Origin: Streptomyces sp. NBC_00557
Lineage (GTDB): Bacteria > Actinomycetota > Actinomycetes > Streptomycetales > Streptomycetaceae
Direction of reading: 5' to 3'
DNA length: 64,000 bases
NCBI RefSeq assembly: GCF_036345995.1
Contig: NZ_CP107796.1
Span: 5,642,001 to 5,706,000 of the forward strand
In this document: positions 56,683 through 64,000 of the stretch, piece after piece
Layout: the number at the start of each line of letters is the position of its first letter
Numbering within the stretch: the stretch's first letter is position 1
The notes under the pieces: generated by a model
What the model was told of the DNA's origin: nothing
Databases searched by the model: none
The model's input: the letters and a program-made list of their open reading frames with translations, nothing else
Position numbers and translations under genes: made by a program

Positions 56683-57072
56683 TCAGCCCGCTGCGGCGGT
56701 GAGGTCCCTGCAGGGCACAGCAGCCATGGCTTCGGGCAGGTGGTCGTAGATCTCGAACACGCCATCCAGCCCCGCACCACGAAGAATTCGAAGGAATTGG
56801 TTGCTGTCAGTGACGACACGCAGCCGGCCGTGCCGTTCCATGACCCTGTTCCGCGCCCGGCACAGCACCCCCAGTCCGGCGCAGTCGATGAAGGACACGG
56901 CGCGAAGGTCCACCACGAGGTCAGGGAGGACGACCGCCGTCAGACCGTCCAGGCGCGCCCCAAGCGACGGTGCCGTGAGGATGTCGATCTCACCGCGCAG
57001 CTCCACGACGGTCGTCCCGTTAGCGGCACGCTCGGTGTGGCGGGGTGCGGAGGTGACGAGGGTTTCGACCAT
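56683..57072 (-). CDS. STAS-domain anti-sigma factor antagonist
   Basis: A 129-aa protein. VVELRGEIDILTAPSLGARL and LVVDLRAVSFIDCAGLGVLC form the STAS fold. At the usual phosphorylation site (DSSG) it reads DCAG, so it cannot be switched by serine phosphorylation in the standard way, a variation seen in many Streptomyces paralogues. It would bind an anti-sigma kinase and free a stress sigma factor. ATG 57072 is chosen; longer in-frame starts exist. It is convergent with the nitroreductase gene. Confidence 0.82.
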   Translation of the reverse strand: MVETLVTSAPRHTERAANGTTVVELRGEIDILTAPSLGARLDGLTAVVLPDLVVDLRAVSFIDCAGLGVLCRARNRVMERHGRLRVVTDSNQFLRILRGAGLDGVFEIYDHLPEAMAAVPCRDLTAAAG

Positions 57073-57108
57073 GGTCCGAGGAAACCCGGGCCGATGGGCG
57101 CGCCGGAA

Positions 57109-57123
57109 GGGCCGTACGGCCCC
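57109..57123. promoter_or_regulatory. DevR/OsdR-like palindrome between the STAS and PPOX genes
   Basis: GGGCCGTACGGCCCC is a near-perfect palindrome in the divergent region, related to the GGGACC-N3-GGCCC boxes of the neighbours. Confidence 0.35.
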
Positions 57124-57249
57124 CCTTCGCCGCCGCGTTTCCTCGGGCCGCTCTCCGGTCAGGGCGGGACCCGTGGCCCTCACCCGAGTCCACTCGCGGT
57201 CTCAGCATGGACTGTGACCCCCTCCACCGGGCGAAAGACGGGCTGACTC

Positions 57250-57690
57250 ATGTACCCGAACGATGGTTTCCGCGAACTCGGTCGTCACGAGTGCCTGCGC
57301 CTGCTGGCGACGGCTCCCATCGGCCGTATCGTCTTCACGCGCCAGGCGCTGCCCGCGGTCGTGCCGGTGAATTTCGGCCTGGACGCCGACGGAGCGGTGC
57401 TGCTGCGCACCTCCACGGCCTCGGAGCTGGCCCGCGCGGTCGACGGCGCGGTCGTCGCCTTCGAGGCGGACGCGGCCGACGTGGAGACGCACTCTGGCTG
57501 GAGTGTCGTCGTGACCGGTCGTGCGGAGATCGTGACGGATCCGGCCGAGGCGGCACGCCTGGAGCGGGTCGGCCTGCACTCCTGGGTTCCCTCGCCCGAG
57601 GAGGTCTTCGTGCGCATCGAGTCTGAACTGGTCACCGGGCGTGAACTCGTTGGCGGCCGCACCGTGTACGGCCTGCACCTCTCCGCCTGA
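57250..57690 (+). CDS. Pyridoxamine 5'-phosphate oxidase-family (PPOX) protein
   Basis: A 146-aa split-barrel protein: RLLATAPIGRIVFTRQALPA, VVPVNFGLDADGAVLLRTS and GWSVVVTGRAEIVTD. These small flavin- or F420-binding proteins are common in mycobacterial and Streptomyces hypoxia regulons. A similar protein lies at 62 kb. ATG 57250 is preceded by AAAGACGGGCTGACTC, so the ribosome site is weak. Substrate unknown. Confidence 0.85.
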   Translation: MYPNDGFRELGRHECLRLLATAPIGRIVFTRQALPAVVPVNFGLDADGAVLLRTSTASELARAVDGAVVAFEADAADVETHSGWSVVVTGRAEIVTDPAEAARLERVGLHSWVPSPEEVFVRIESELVTGRELVGGRTVYGLHLSA

Positions 57691-57715
57691 CCGCTGGGCA
57701 CCACGTGCCCGCGGC

Positions 57716-57733
57716 TTGGACCGAAGGGCCCAA
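57716..57733. promoter_or_regulatory. DevR/OsdR-like box before pflB
   Basis: TTGGACCGAAGGGCCCAA is close to the DosR consensus TTSGGGACTWWAGTCCCSAA in symmetry and ends, 134 bases before the pflB ATG. Confidence 0.5.
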
Positions 57734-57867
57734 CGGTGCGGGGCCGGACGGCGCGGCGACGGGTTCCCGCAGGCCCTGCCCCGCCCAGGGGCGCGTGAGG
57801 ACCATCGTCAGTGGAGCCGCGCACGGAACCGTCCGTGTGCGGTGTCGCGAACGATGCGGAGGCAGTG

Positions 57868-60129
57868 ATGATCGTGGCAACCCGTCCCGACGTGGACGCT
57901 CCCGCCGATGCCTGGCGTGGCTTCGCCGGCCGGGGCTGGCGCGACCGGATCGACGTACGCGACTTCATCCAGGCCAACTACACGCCGTACGAAGGCGGCC
58001 CGGAGTTCCTGACCGGCCCGACCGAGCGCACGCGCGCCGTCTGGCACAAGGTCAGCGCCCTGTTCCCCGAGGAGCGGCGCAAGGGCATCCTCGACGTGGA
58101 CACCGCCACCCCCTCCACGATCACCTCGCACGCCCCCGGCTACATCGACCGGGACCGTGAGCTGATCGTCGGCCTGCAGACCGACGCCCCGCTGAAACGC
58201 GCGATCATGCCCAACGGCGGGCTGCGCATGGTCGAGAACGGCTTGAAGGCGTACGGCTACGAGCCCGACCCGTTCGTCACCAAGGTCTTCGGCACTTACC
58301 GCAAGACCCACAACGACGGCGTCTTCGACGCCTACACCCCGGAGATGCGCGCCGCCCGCAAGGCCGGCGTCATCACCGGACTGCCCGACGCCTACGGCCG
58401 CGGCCGGATCATCGGCGACTACCGGCGCGTCGCTCTGTACGGAACCGACCGCCTGATCCAGGCCAAGAAGGCCGAGCGTGCCCTGCTCGATGCCTGCGCA
58501 TCCTCCACCGAGGTCATCCGTGACCGGGAGGAACTCGCCGAACAGATGAAGGCGTTGGAAGAGCTGACGCGGATGGCGGCGTCGTACGGCTGCGACGTCT
58601 CCCGCCCCGCCGCCACCGCCCAGGAGGCCGTGCAGTGGCTCTACCTCGGCTATCTGGCTGCGGTGAAGGAACAGAACGGCGCGGCCATGTCGCTCGGCCG
58701 CACCTCCACCTTCCTCGACGTCTACCTCCAGCGGGACCTGGCAGACGGGACCATCGACGAGAGGCGGGCCCAGGAGCTGATCGACGACTTCGTGATCAAG
58801 CTGCGGATCGTGCGCTTCCTGCGCACACCCGAGTACGACGCCCTGTTCTCCGGCGACCCGACCTGGGTGACGGAGTCCATCGGCGGCATGGGTGCCGACG
58901 GACGCACCCTGGTCACCCGCAACTCCTTCCGCTTCCTGCAGACCCTCTACAACCTCGGCCCCGCCCCCGAACCCAACCTGACCGTTCTCTGGTCGCCCCG
59001 GCTGCCCGACGGCTTCAAGGAGTTCTGCGCCCAGGTCTCCATCGACACCAGCGCCGTCCAGTACGAGTCCGACGACCTGATGCGCCCACGCACCGGCGAC
59101 GACACCGCCATCGCCTGCTGCGTCTCCGCCATGGCGGTCGGCAAGCAGATGCAGTTCTTCGGCGCCCGCGTCAACCTCGCCAAGGCGCTGCTCTATGCGG
59201 TCAACGGCGGCCGCGACGAGATGACCGGCGAACAGATCGCGCCCGCAGCGCCCCCGCTGACCGGGGAGTATCTCGACTACGAGGAACTGATCGAGGCCTA
59301 CGACCACGTCCTGGACTGGCTGGCCCGGACGTACGTCAACGCGCTCAACGTCATCCACTACATGCACGACAAGTACGCCTACGAACGTCTGGAGATGGCC
59401 CTGCACGACTACCCCGTGCACCGGTTCATGGCCTGCGGGATCGCCGGTCTGTCGGTGGCCGCTGACAGCCTGTCCGCCGTGAAGTACGCACGGGTGAAGG
59501 TGTTCCGGGACGCCACCGGACTCGCCGTCGACTTCCGCACCGAGGGCGACTTCCCGGCGTACGGCAACAACGACGACCGCGCCGACGGCATCGCCGTCGA
59601 CCTGGTGGAGTCCTTCATGGAGAAGGTGCGCCAATACCCCACCTACCGTGGCGCCGAGCACACCCAGTCCGTCCTCACCATCACCTCGAACGTCGTCTAC
59701 GGCAAGCACACCGGCAACACCCCCGACGGCCGCCGCGCCGGACAGCCCTTCGCGCCCGGTGCCAACCCGATGAACGGCCGGGACCGGCACGGTGTCGTCG
59801 CCTCGGCCCTGTCGGTGGCGAAGCTGCCGTACGAGCAGGCCCGCGACGGAATCTCCCTGACCACGACCATCACGCCCGAGGGGCTCGGGCACAACCCCTC
59901 AGAGCGTGCAGGCAACCTGGTCGGCATCCTCGACGGGTACATGACCTTCGGCGGTTTCCACATGAACGTCAACGTCCTGAACCGGGCGACGCTCGAGGAC
60001 GCCATGGAACACCCCGAGAAGTACCCCGAGTTGACGATCCGGGTCTCCGGCTACGCCGTCAACTTCGTCCGTCTCACGCGTGAGCAGCAGCTCGACGTGA
60101 TCAGCCGCACCTTCCACGGGTCGCTGTGA
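57868..60129 (+). CDS. pflB: Formate C-acetyltransferase (pyruvate formate-lyase)
   Basis: A 753-aa glycyl radical enzyme that converts pyruvate and CoA to acetyl-CoA and formate without oxygen. The catalytic Cys417-Cys418 pair lies in [20 protein letters not shown]. The radical glycine, Gly728, lies in [18 protein letters not shown] near the C terminus. Length and cysteine positions match the E. coli enzyme (760 aa, Cys418-Cys419). ATG 57868 has GGAGG five bases upstream. The activase gene overlaps its stop. Such a strictly anaerobic enzyme is unexpected in an aerobic Streptomyces. Confidence 0.96.
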   Translation: MIVATRPDVDAPADAWRGFAGRGWRDRIDVRDFIQANYTPYEGGPEFLTGPTERTRAVWHKVSALFPEERRKGILDVDTATPSTITSHAPGYIDRDRELIVGLQTDAPLKRAIMPNGGLRMVENGLKAYGYEPDPFVTKVFGTYRKTHNDGVFDAYTPEMRAARKAGVITGLPDAYGRGRIIGDYRRVALYGTDRLIQAKKAERALLDACASSTEVIRDREELAEQMKALEELTRMAASYGCDVSRPAATAQEAVQWLYLGYLAAVKEQNGAAMSLGRTSTFLDVYLQRDLADGTIDERRAQELIDDFVIKLRIVRFLRTPEYDALFSGDPTWVTESIGGMGADGRTLVTRNSFRFLQTLYNLGPAPEPNLTVLWSPRLPDGFKEFCAQVSIDTSAVQYESDDLMRPRTGDDTAIACCVSAMAVGKQMQFFGARVNLAKALLYAVNGGRDEMTGEQIAPAAPPLTGEYLDYEELIEAYDHVLDWLARTYVNALNVIHYMHDKYAYERLEMALHDYPVHRFMACGIAGLSVAADSLSAVKYARVKVFRDATGLAVDFRTEGDFPAYGNNDDRADGIAVDLVESFMEKVRQYPTYRGAEHTQSVLTITSNVVYGKHTGNTPDGRRAGQPFAPGANPMNGRDRHGVVASALSVAKLPYEQARDGISLTTTITPEGLGHNPSERAGNLVGILDGYMTFGGFHMNVNVLNRATLEDAMEHPEKYPELTIRVSGYAVNFVRLTREQQLDVISRTFHGSL

Positions 60130-60875
60130 ACGTCACCTCGGCGCCGGCGGTGACCGGTCGGGTGCACTCCTGGGACCTGTCCACCGGCGTGGACGGTCCC
60201 GGGACCCGGTTCGTCCTGTTCGTCAGCGGCTGCCCGCTGCGCTGCCTGTACTGCGCCAACCCCGACACCTGGCACATGCGCGACGGCCGTGAGACCTCGG
60301 TGGACGAGGTCATGGGGGAGATCGAGAAGTACCGGGGTTTCCTGGCCACGGCCGGGGGAGGGGTGACCGTCACGGGCGGGGAGCCGCTGCTCCAGCCGGC
60401 GTTCACCGGCTCCCTCCTGCACCGCTGCAAGGAGGCTGGACTGCACACGGCGCTGGACACCTCCGGCTTCCTGGGCCACCGCGCCTCCGACCGGCTCCTC
60501 GCCGACACCGACCTGGTGCTGCTGGACATCAAGTCGTTCGACGCCACCACCTACCGCAGGCTCACCGGCGGCCGGCTGGCCCCCACGCTCAACTTCGCCA
60601 CCCGCTTGGACCGGCTGGCCGTCCCCGTGTACATCCGTTACGTCCTTGTCCCCGGTTGGACAGACGATGCGTCCGCGGTGGACGGTCTCGGCGCCTTCCT
60701 GGCCGGGCTGAGCAACGTCGACCGGGTGGACGTCCTGCCCTTCCACAAACTCGGCGCCCACAAGTACGACGCCCTCGGCATCGACTTCCCGCTGCGCGAC
60801 ACGCCCGTGCCCGATCCGGAGCTGACGGAACGCGTGCGCGAGCAGTTCCGGGAGCACGGGCTGCGGGCGTTGTGA
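60126..60875 (+). CDS. pflA: Pyruvate formate-lyase activating enzyme
   Basis: A 249-aa radical-SAM enzyme. [18 protein letters not shown] holds the three cluster cysteines (Cys36, Cys40, Cys43), and [12 protein letters not shown] is the SAM-binding motif. It abstracts the hydrogen from the PflB glycine to make the radical. GTG 60126 overlaps the pflB stop (GTGA), so both are made together. Confidence 0.95.
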   Translation: MNVTSAPAVTGRVHSWDLSTGVDGPGTRFVLFVSGCPLRCLYCANPDTWHMRDGRETSVDEVMGEIEKYRGFLATAGGGVTVTGGEPLLQPAFTGSLLHRCKEAGLHTALDTSGFLGHRASDRLLADTDLVLLDIKSFDATTYRRLTGGRLAPTLNFATRLDRLAVPVYIRYVLVPGWTDDASAVDGLGAFLAGLSNVDRVDVLPFHKLGAHKYDALGIDFPLRDTPVPDPELTERVREQFREHGLRAL

Positions 60876-60931
60876 GTCGGCCGACGCCCATCGAACGTTC
60901 ATCCGCGCGTGGGCCGGACGGCCTCCGCGCA

Positions 60932-60946
60932 GGGACCTGAGGCCTC
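60932..60946. promoter_or_regulatory. DevR/OsdR-like box before the Usp gene
   Basis: GGGACCTGAGGCCTC lies 56 bases before the ATG; GGGCCGGACGGCC at 60911-60923 may be a second, weaker half. Confidence 0.42.
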
Positions 60947-61002
60947 TCCTGTCCCAAGTACACGGCATCGACACTGAATTCGTGACTTTGAAGGAGGCCG
61001 AG

Positions 61003-61902
61003 ATGCCCCGCACCATCACCGCAGGCCTGGACGGGTCCCCGGAGAGCCTGACCGCCGCCGACTGGGCGGCCAGGGAAGCCCTGCTCCGGGACCTCCCGCT
61101 GCACTTGGTCCACGCCCTTGGGCGGCAGCTCTACGCGCCCCTGGGCGGGGCAACCCAGCCGTCCCTGAGCCCGGGCGAGCAGATTCGCCGGGCGGACCGC
61201 ATGCTTCGCGAGACCGAAGCTGTGATCGCGCGGCGCCACCCGGGCCTGCAGATCACCACCGACAGTCTTACCGAAGAACCCGTCACCGCCTTGCTCGGCG
61301 CGGCTGGAACAGCAGACCTACTGGTGCTGGGCTCTCGCGGTCTGGGCGGCGTGACCGGATTCCTGGTCGGGTCCGTCGCCCAGGCAGTCGTGGCGGACAG
61401 CCGGCGGCCTGTCGTCCTCGTGCGGGGCGGCCTGCGCTCCGAGGACGAACGCCAGCCTGGCGGCTTCGGGTCCGGGGCCGCGCCGTTCCGTGACGTCGTC
61501 CTGGGCCTCAACTCGACGGCGCCGAACGACACCGTGATGGGATTCGCCTTCGAGGCCGCCTCTCAGCGTGCCGCGAGGCTGCGCGTCGTCCATGGCCGGA
61601 GCCCGGAACTGCCCTACTACGACAATGGCGGCGACCTCAACGCCGAACTGCACGATGAACTCACCGGGGAGATGCACCGCGCCCTGGCCGAGGCGCTGGA
61701 GCCCTGGCGGCACAAGTTCCCCGGCGTCGAGGTGACGGAGCAGGCCGTGATCGGCAAGGCGGGCTCCCACCTCGTGGAGGCCTCGCGCGACGCGTCCCTG
61801 GTCGTGGTCGGTCGCCGCCGGCGCCGGACGCCGATCGGCCCGGTCACCCACGCGGTGCTGCACCACGCCACCGCACCGGTCGCGGTGGTCCCGCACGCTT
61901 GA
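61003..61902 (+). CDS. Tandem universal stress protein
   Basis: A 299-aa protein with two Usp domains. The first opens with TITAGLDGSPESLTAADWAA and ends with the ATP-binding loop LGSRGLGGVTGFLVGSVAQA. The second opens with DVVLGLNSTAPNDTVMGFAF and ends with VGRRRRRTPIGPVTHAVLHH, a degenerate form of the same loop. Two-domain Usps of this kind are DosR-regulon members in mycobacteria. ATG 61003 follows GAAGGAGGCCGAG. Confidence 0.92.
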   Translation: MPRTITAGLDGSPESLTAADWAAREALLRDLPLHLVHALGRQLYAPLGGATQPSLSPGEQIRRADRMLRETEAVIARRHPGLQITTDSLTEEPVTALLGAAGTADLLVLGSRGLGGVTGFLVGSVAQAVVADSRRPVVLVRGGLRSEDERQPGGFGSGAAPFRDVVLGLNSTAPNDTVMGFAFEAASQRAARLRVVHGRSPELPYYDNGGDLNAELHDELTGEMHRALAEALEPWRHKFPGVEVTEQAVIGKAGSHLVEASRDASLVVVGRRRRRTPIGPVTHAVLHHATAPVAVVPHA

Positions 61903-61996
61903 CGTGCCACCCGGCGAGCGGAGCCGGCATCGGGCTGAACGCGGCGTGAGAACCCGGACGGTTCTCACGCCGCATGGCTTTGCAGTCGGACTGCGA

Positions 61997-62488
61997 TCAG
62001 GCGCCGCCGGACTCGTCGTCGGCGGTGGGCCGCGCGCCGGTTACGTCAGCGGTGAGCCGCACGCCGGTTATGAGGTCCGGGCGGATGCGCACCGCGTAGT
62101 CCATGGTCCGGTGCACCCACGGGGTGAGCAGTGCCTGGTACCGGGCCAGTTCCTCCGCGTCGGTCACCAGGTGCGCGTAGCCGGTGACCACCACGCTCCA
62201 GCCGAGGTGCGTGTCGGGATCGATGGCGTCGGCCTCGTAGGCCACCACGACGCCTTGACCGTCGGCCTGCCCGGCACGCGCGGTCAGGGCCGCGCCCTCG
62301 TGGGTGCGGATGACGATGTCGCCGTTGTCCAGGACGTGGTTGACCGGGCGGACGGTCGGCAGCGCGTGGCGGGTGAAGACAATCCGTCCGAAGGACACGC
62401 TGCCCAACAGCCGGAGGGCTTCGTCGCTGTCCAGCTCGATGCTTCGGCGTGGCCCGACAGGGAGGTCCTGTGCGGTGTCGATGGTCAT
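61997..62488 (-). CDS. PPOX-family flavin-binding protein
   Basis: A 163-aa split-barrel protein similar to the one at 57.25 kb: RLLGSVSFGRIVFTRHALPT, VRPVNHVLDNGDIVIRTHEG and GWSVVVTGYAHLVTD. The first 25 residues and the acidic end differ. ATG 62488 follows CGGAAGCCCGCC. It is convergent with the Usp gene. Probable redox or cofactor-binding role in the hypoxia block. Confidence 0.85.
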   Translation of the reverse strand: MTIDTAQDLPVGPRRSIELDSDEALRLLGSVSFGRIVFTRHALPTVRPVNHVLDNGDIVIRTHEGAALTARAGQADGQGVVVAYEADAIDPDTHLGWSVVVTGYAHLVTDAEELARYQALLTPWVHRTMDYAVRIRPDLITGVRLTADVTGARPTADDESGGA

Positions 62489-62697
62489 GGCGGGCTTCCG
62501 TACGGTCTCGTTGCTCACTGCTGCGTTTCTTCGACTGGGGCGGCGAGGCGGCTGCACGGCCTTTCGCCGTGGTCGCGGCCGGTGCGCCGGTACGGCATGT
62601 GCGTCGTCCCCTCAAGACGTGGTGGTTGCGTGTCCGTGGCACCCGGCTTGGAACCGCGGGCAGGCTGATCAGGTCATTGGAACGGCACCGAAGCTCT

Positions 62698-64000
62698 TCA
62701 CGCCAGGGCCGTTCGGCCCTTGTCGGCGTTCGGTCGGCCCAGCGCACCCCCGTAGTAGGCCGTGCGCATGATCTCCTGCATGTCGTCGAGCATCGGCATG
62801 CGCGGGTTCGCCGGCGCGCACTGGTCCTCGTAGGCGTTCAGGGCCTGCTGCGGCAGAGCGTCCAGGAACGTGCGCTCGTCGATGCCGAGGGCCTGGAACG
62901 ACGGCTCGATGCCCACGGCGTCGCGCAGCCGCTCCACTGCGCGGGCCAGCGACTCCACGCCCTCCTGCGCGGTGGAGGCGGGCAGGCCGAGGGCTCGGGC
63001 GATGTCCTGGAAGCGTTCCGGGGCGCGGTAGTGCTCGTACTTGGGCCAGCCCGTGAGCTTCGCCGGAATGGTGCCGTTGTAGCGGATGACGTGCGGCAGC
63101 AGAACCGCGTTGGTACGGCCGTGTGCGACGTGGAAGGTGGCGCCCAGGGTGTGCGACATGGCGTGGACGATGCCGAGGAAGGCGTTGCCGAAGGCCATGC
63201 CGGCGATCGTGCCGGCGTTGTGCATCCTCTCCCGTGCGTCGGGACGGCCCTTGCGGTCGTTCACCGCTGCTTCGATGTTGTCGAAGATCAGCCGGATCGC
63301 GTGCAGGGCCGGGCCGTCGGTGAAGTCGTTGGCGTAGACGGACACGTACGCCTCTATGGCGTGGGTGAGGGCGTCGAAGCCGCTGTCGGCCGCCAGCGCC
63401 GGGGGCAGGTCCGCGGTGAGCAGCGGGTCGACGATGGCCACGCTCGGGGTGAGCGCGTAGTCGGCGAGCGGGTACTTCTTGCCGCTGGTGGGGTCGGAGA
63501 TCACCGCGAAGGGGGTGACCTCCGCGCCGGTGCCGGAGGTGGTGGGCACGCACACCAGGCGGGCCCGGGTGCCGAGGACCGGGAAGCGGAAGGCGCGCTT
63601 GCGGATGTCGGAGAACTTCTGCCGCATGTCGGCGAAGTCGATGTCCGGGTGCTCGTAGAGGAGCCACATCACCTTGGCGGCGTCCATCGGCGAGCCGCCA
63701 CCGAGCGCGATGATCGTGTCCGGGCGGAAGTCGCGCATGAGCTGGGCACCGCGCCGGACGGAGTCGATGCTCGGCTCCGGTTCGACGTTGTCGATGATCT
63801 GGAGGGTGACCGGTTCGTGGCGCCGCTGCAGGACCCTGCTGACGCGGTCGACGAAGCCGAGGCGGGTCATGGTGGCGTCGGTGACGACTGTGACGCGGTG
63901 GACGTCCGGCATGGAGGTCAGGTAGCGCAGGGACTGCGGCTCGAAGTAGATCTTCGGCGGGACCTTGAACCACTGCAGGTTGTTGCGGCGCGTGCTGACC
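62698..64000 (-). CDS. adhE: Bifunctional aldehyde-alcohol dehydrogenase, alcohol dehydrogenase part (partial)
   Basis: The frame runs off the right edge, so only the last 434 residues are seen. It begins within STRRNNLQWFKVPPKIYFEP, the linker typical of AdhE. The iron-dependent alcohol dehydrogenase domain follows, with IIALGGGSPMDAAKVMWLLY (NAD), the iron ligand region GFDALTHAIEAYVS and GIVHAMSHTLGATFHVAHGR. AdhE reduces acetyl-CoA to ethanol, regenerating NAD; it is the natural partner of pyruvate formate-lyase in mixed-acid fermentation. Confidence 0.93.
   Translation of the reverse strand, partial: VSTRRNNLQWFKVPPKIYFEPQSLRYLTSMPDVHRVTVVTDATMTRLGFVDRVSRVLQRRHEPVTLQIIDNVEPEPSIDSVRRGAQLMRDFRPDTIIALGGGSPMDAAKVMWLLYEHPDIDFADMRQKFSDIRKRAFRFPVLGTRARLVCVPTTSGTGAEVTPFAVISDPTSGKKYPLADYALTPSVAIVDPLLTADLPPALAADSGFDALTHAIEAYVSVYANDFTDGPALHAIRLIFDNIEAAVNDRKGRPDARERMHNAGTIAGMAFGNAFLGIVHAMSHTLGATFHVAHGRTNAVLLPHVIRYNGTIPAKLTGWPKYEHYRAPERFQDIARALGLPASTAQEGVESLARAVERLRDAVGIEPSFQALGIDERTFLDALPQQALNAYEDQCAPANPRMPMLDDMQEIMRTAYYGGALGRPNADKGRTALA

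Overview
The window looks like Streptomyces DNA or that of a very close relative. GC content is very high, GTG starts and ATGA/GTGA overlaps are frequent, and many products are actinomycete families (WhiB, Rv1733c-type membrane protein, MAB_1171c-type membrane protein, XRE regulators). No database search could be run, so all names rest on motifs and family knowledge.

Layout. 1-9.5 kb is accessory chromosome: the end of serS, an APH-fold kinase, a second short archaeal-type aspartyl-tRNA synthetase, then a leftward cluster of a 119-aa protein, two radical-SAM enzymes and a JmjC/cupin-like oxygenase. A small protein, an XRE regulator and an HNH-like protein follow. 9.6-22.3 kb is a siphovirus connector, tail and lysis module. 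It starts at the head-tail connectors, and no terminase, portal or capsid gene is present anywhere in the window. 22.3-37.9 kb is a phage or phage-plasmid early region: RecT plus an exonuclease-like protein, a replication initiator with iterons inside its own gene, a C5 DNA methyltransferase, WhiB, HU, RuvC, an N6-methylase-like protein, DUF4192 and many small unknowns. 37.9-45 kb holds candidate small RNAs, half a tRNA as an attP-like site, a tyrosine integrase with an excisionase, a serine recombinase lacking its catalytic domain, and an XRE/membrane-protein pair. 45-49.9 kb carries ParB, a DUF488-like protein, and an adenine-methyltransferase/GNAT fusion paired with a ParB-like nuclease. 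49.9-54.5 kb is a leftward three-gene ABC-ATPase conflict system (ABC-3C/Lamassu-like). 54.7-64 kb returns to the chromosome: an Rv1733c-type protein, then a hypoxia-type block (Acg-like nitroreductase, STAS, two PPOX proteins, PflB, PflA, Usp, AdhE) with DevR/OsdR-like boxes.

How it fits together. Two families of regulatory sequence tie 23-48 kb into one element. The first is a promoter family (TTGnnn-N16-TAAGATATAAGT followed by a 5' stem-loop) at 27.6, 33.3 and 45.7 kb, with a weaker copy at 23.6 kb. The second is an operator-like motif (GATAGGTGACAT) at 23.9, 27.9, 31.5, 42.5, 45.3 and 47.5 kb. A recurrent leader, CTCTTGGAGA, precedes many of its genes. Because these families lie on both sides of the tRNA half at 40 kb, that half looks like an unused attP inside the element rather than its end.

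The strongest candidates for new biology are the three-gene ATPase system with an unusual nuclease effector, the MTase-GNAT/ParB pair (possible adenine hypermodification), the origin inside the initiator gene, the headless tail module, and the repeated small-RNA-like units beside the integrase.
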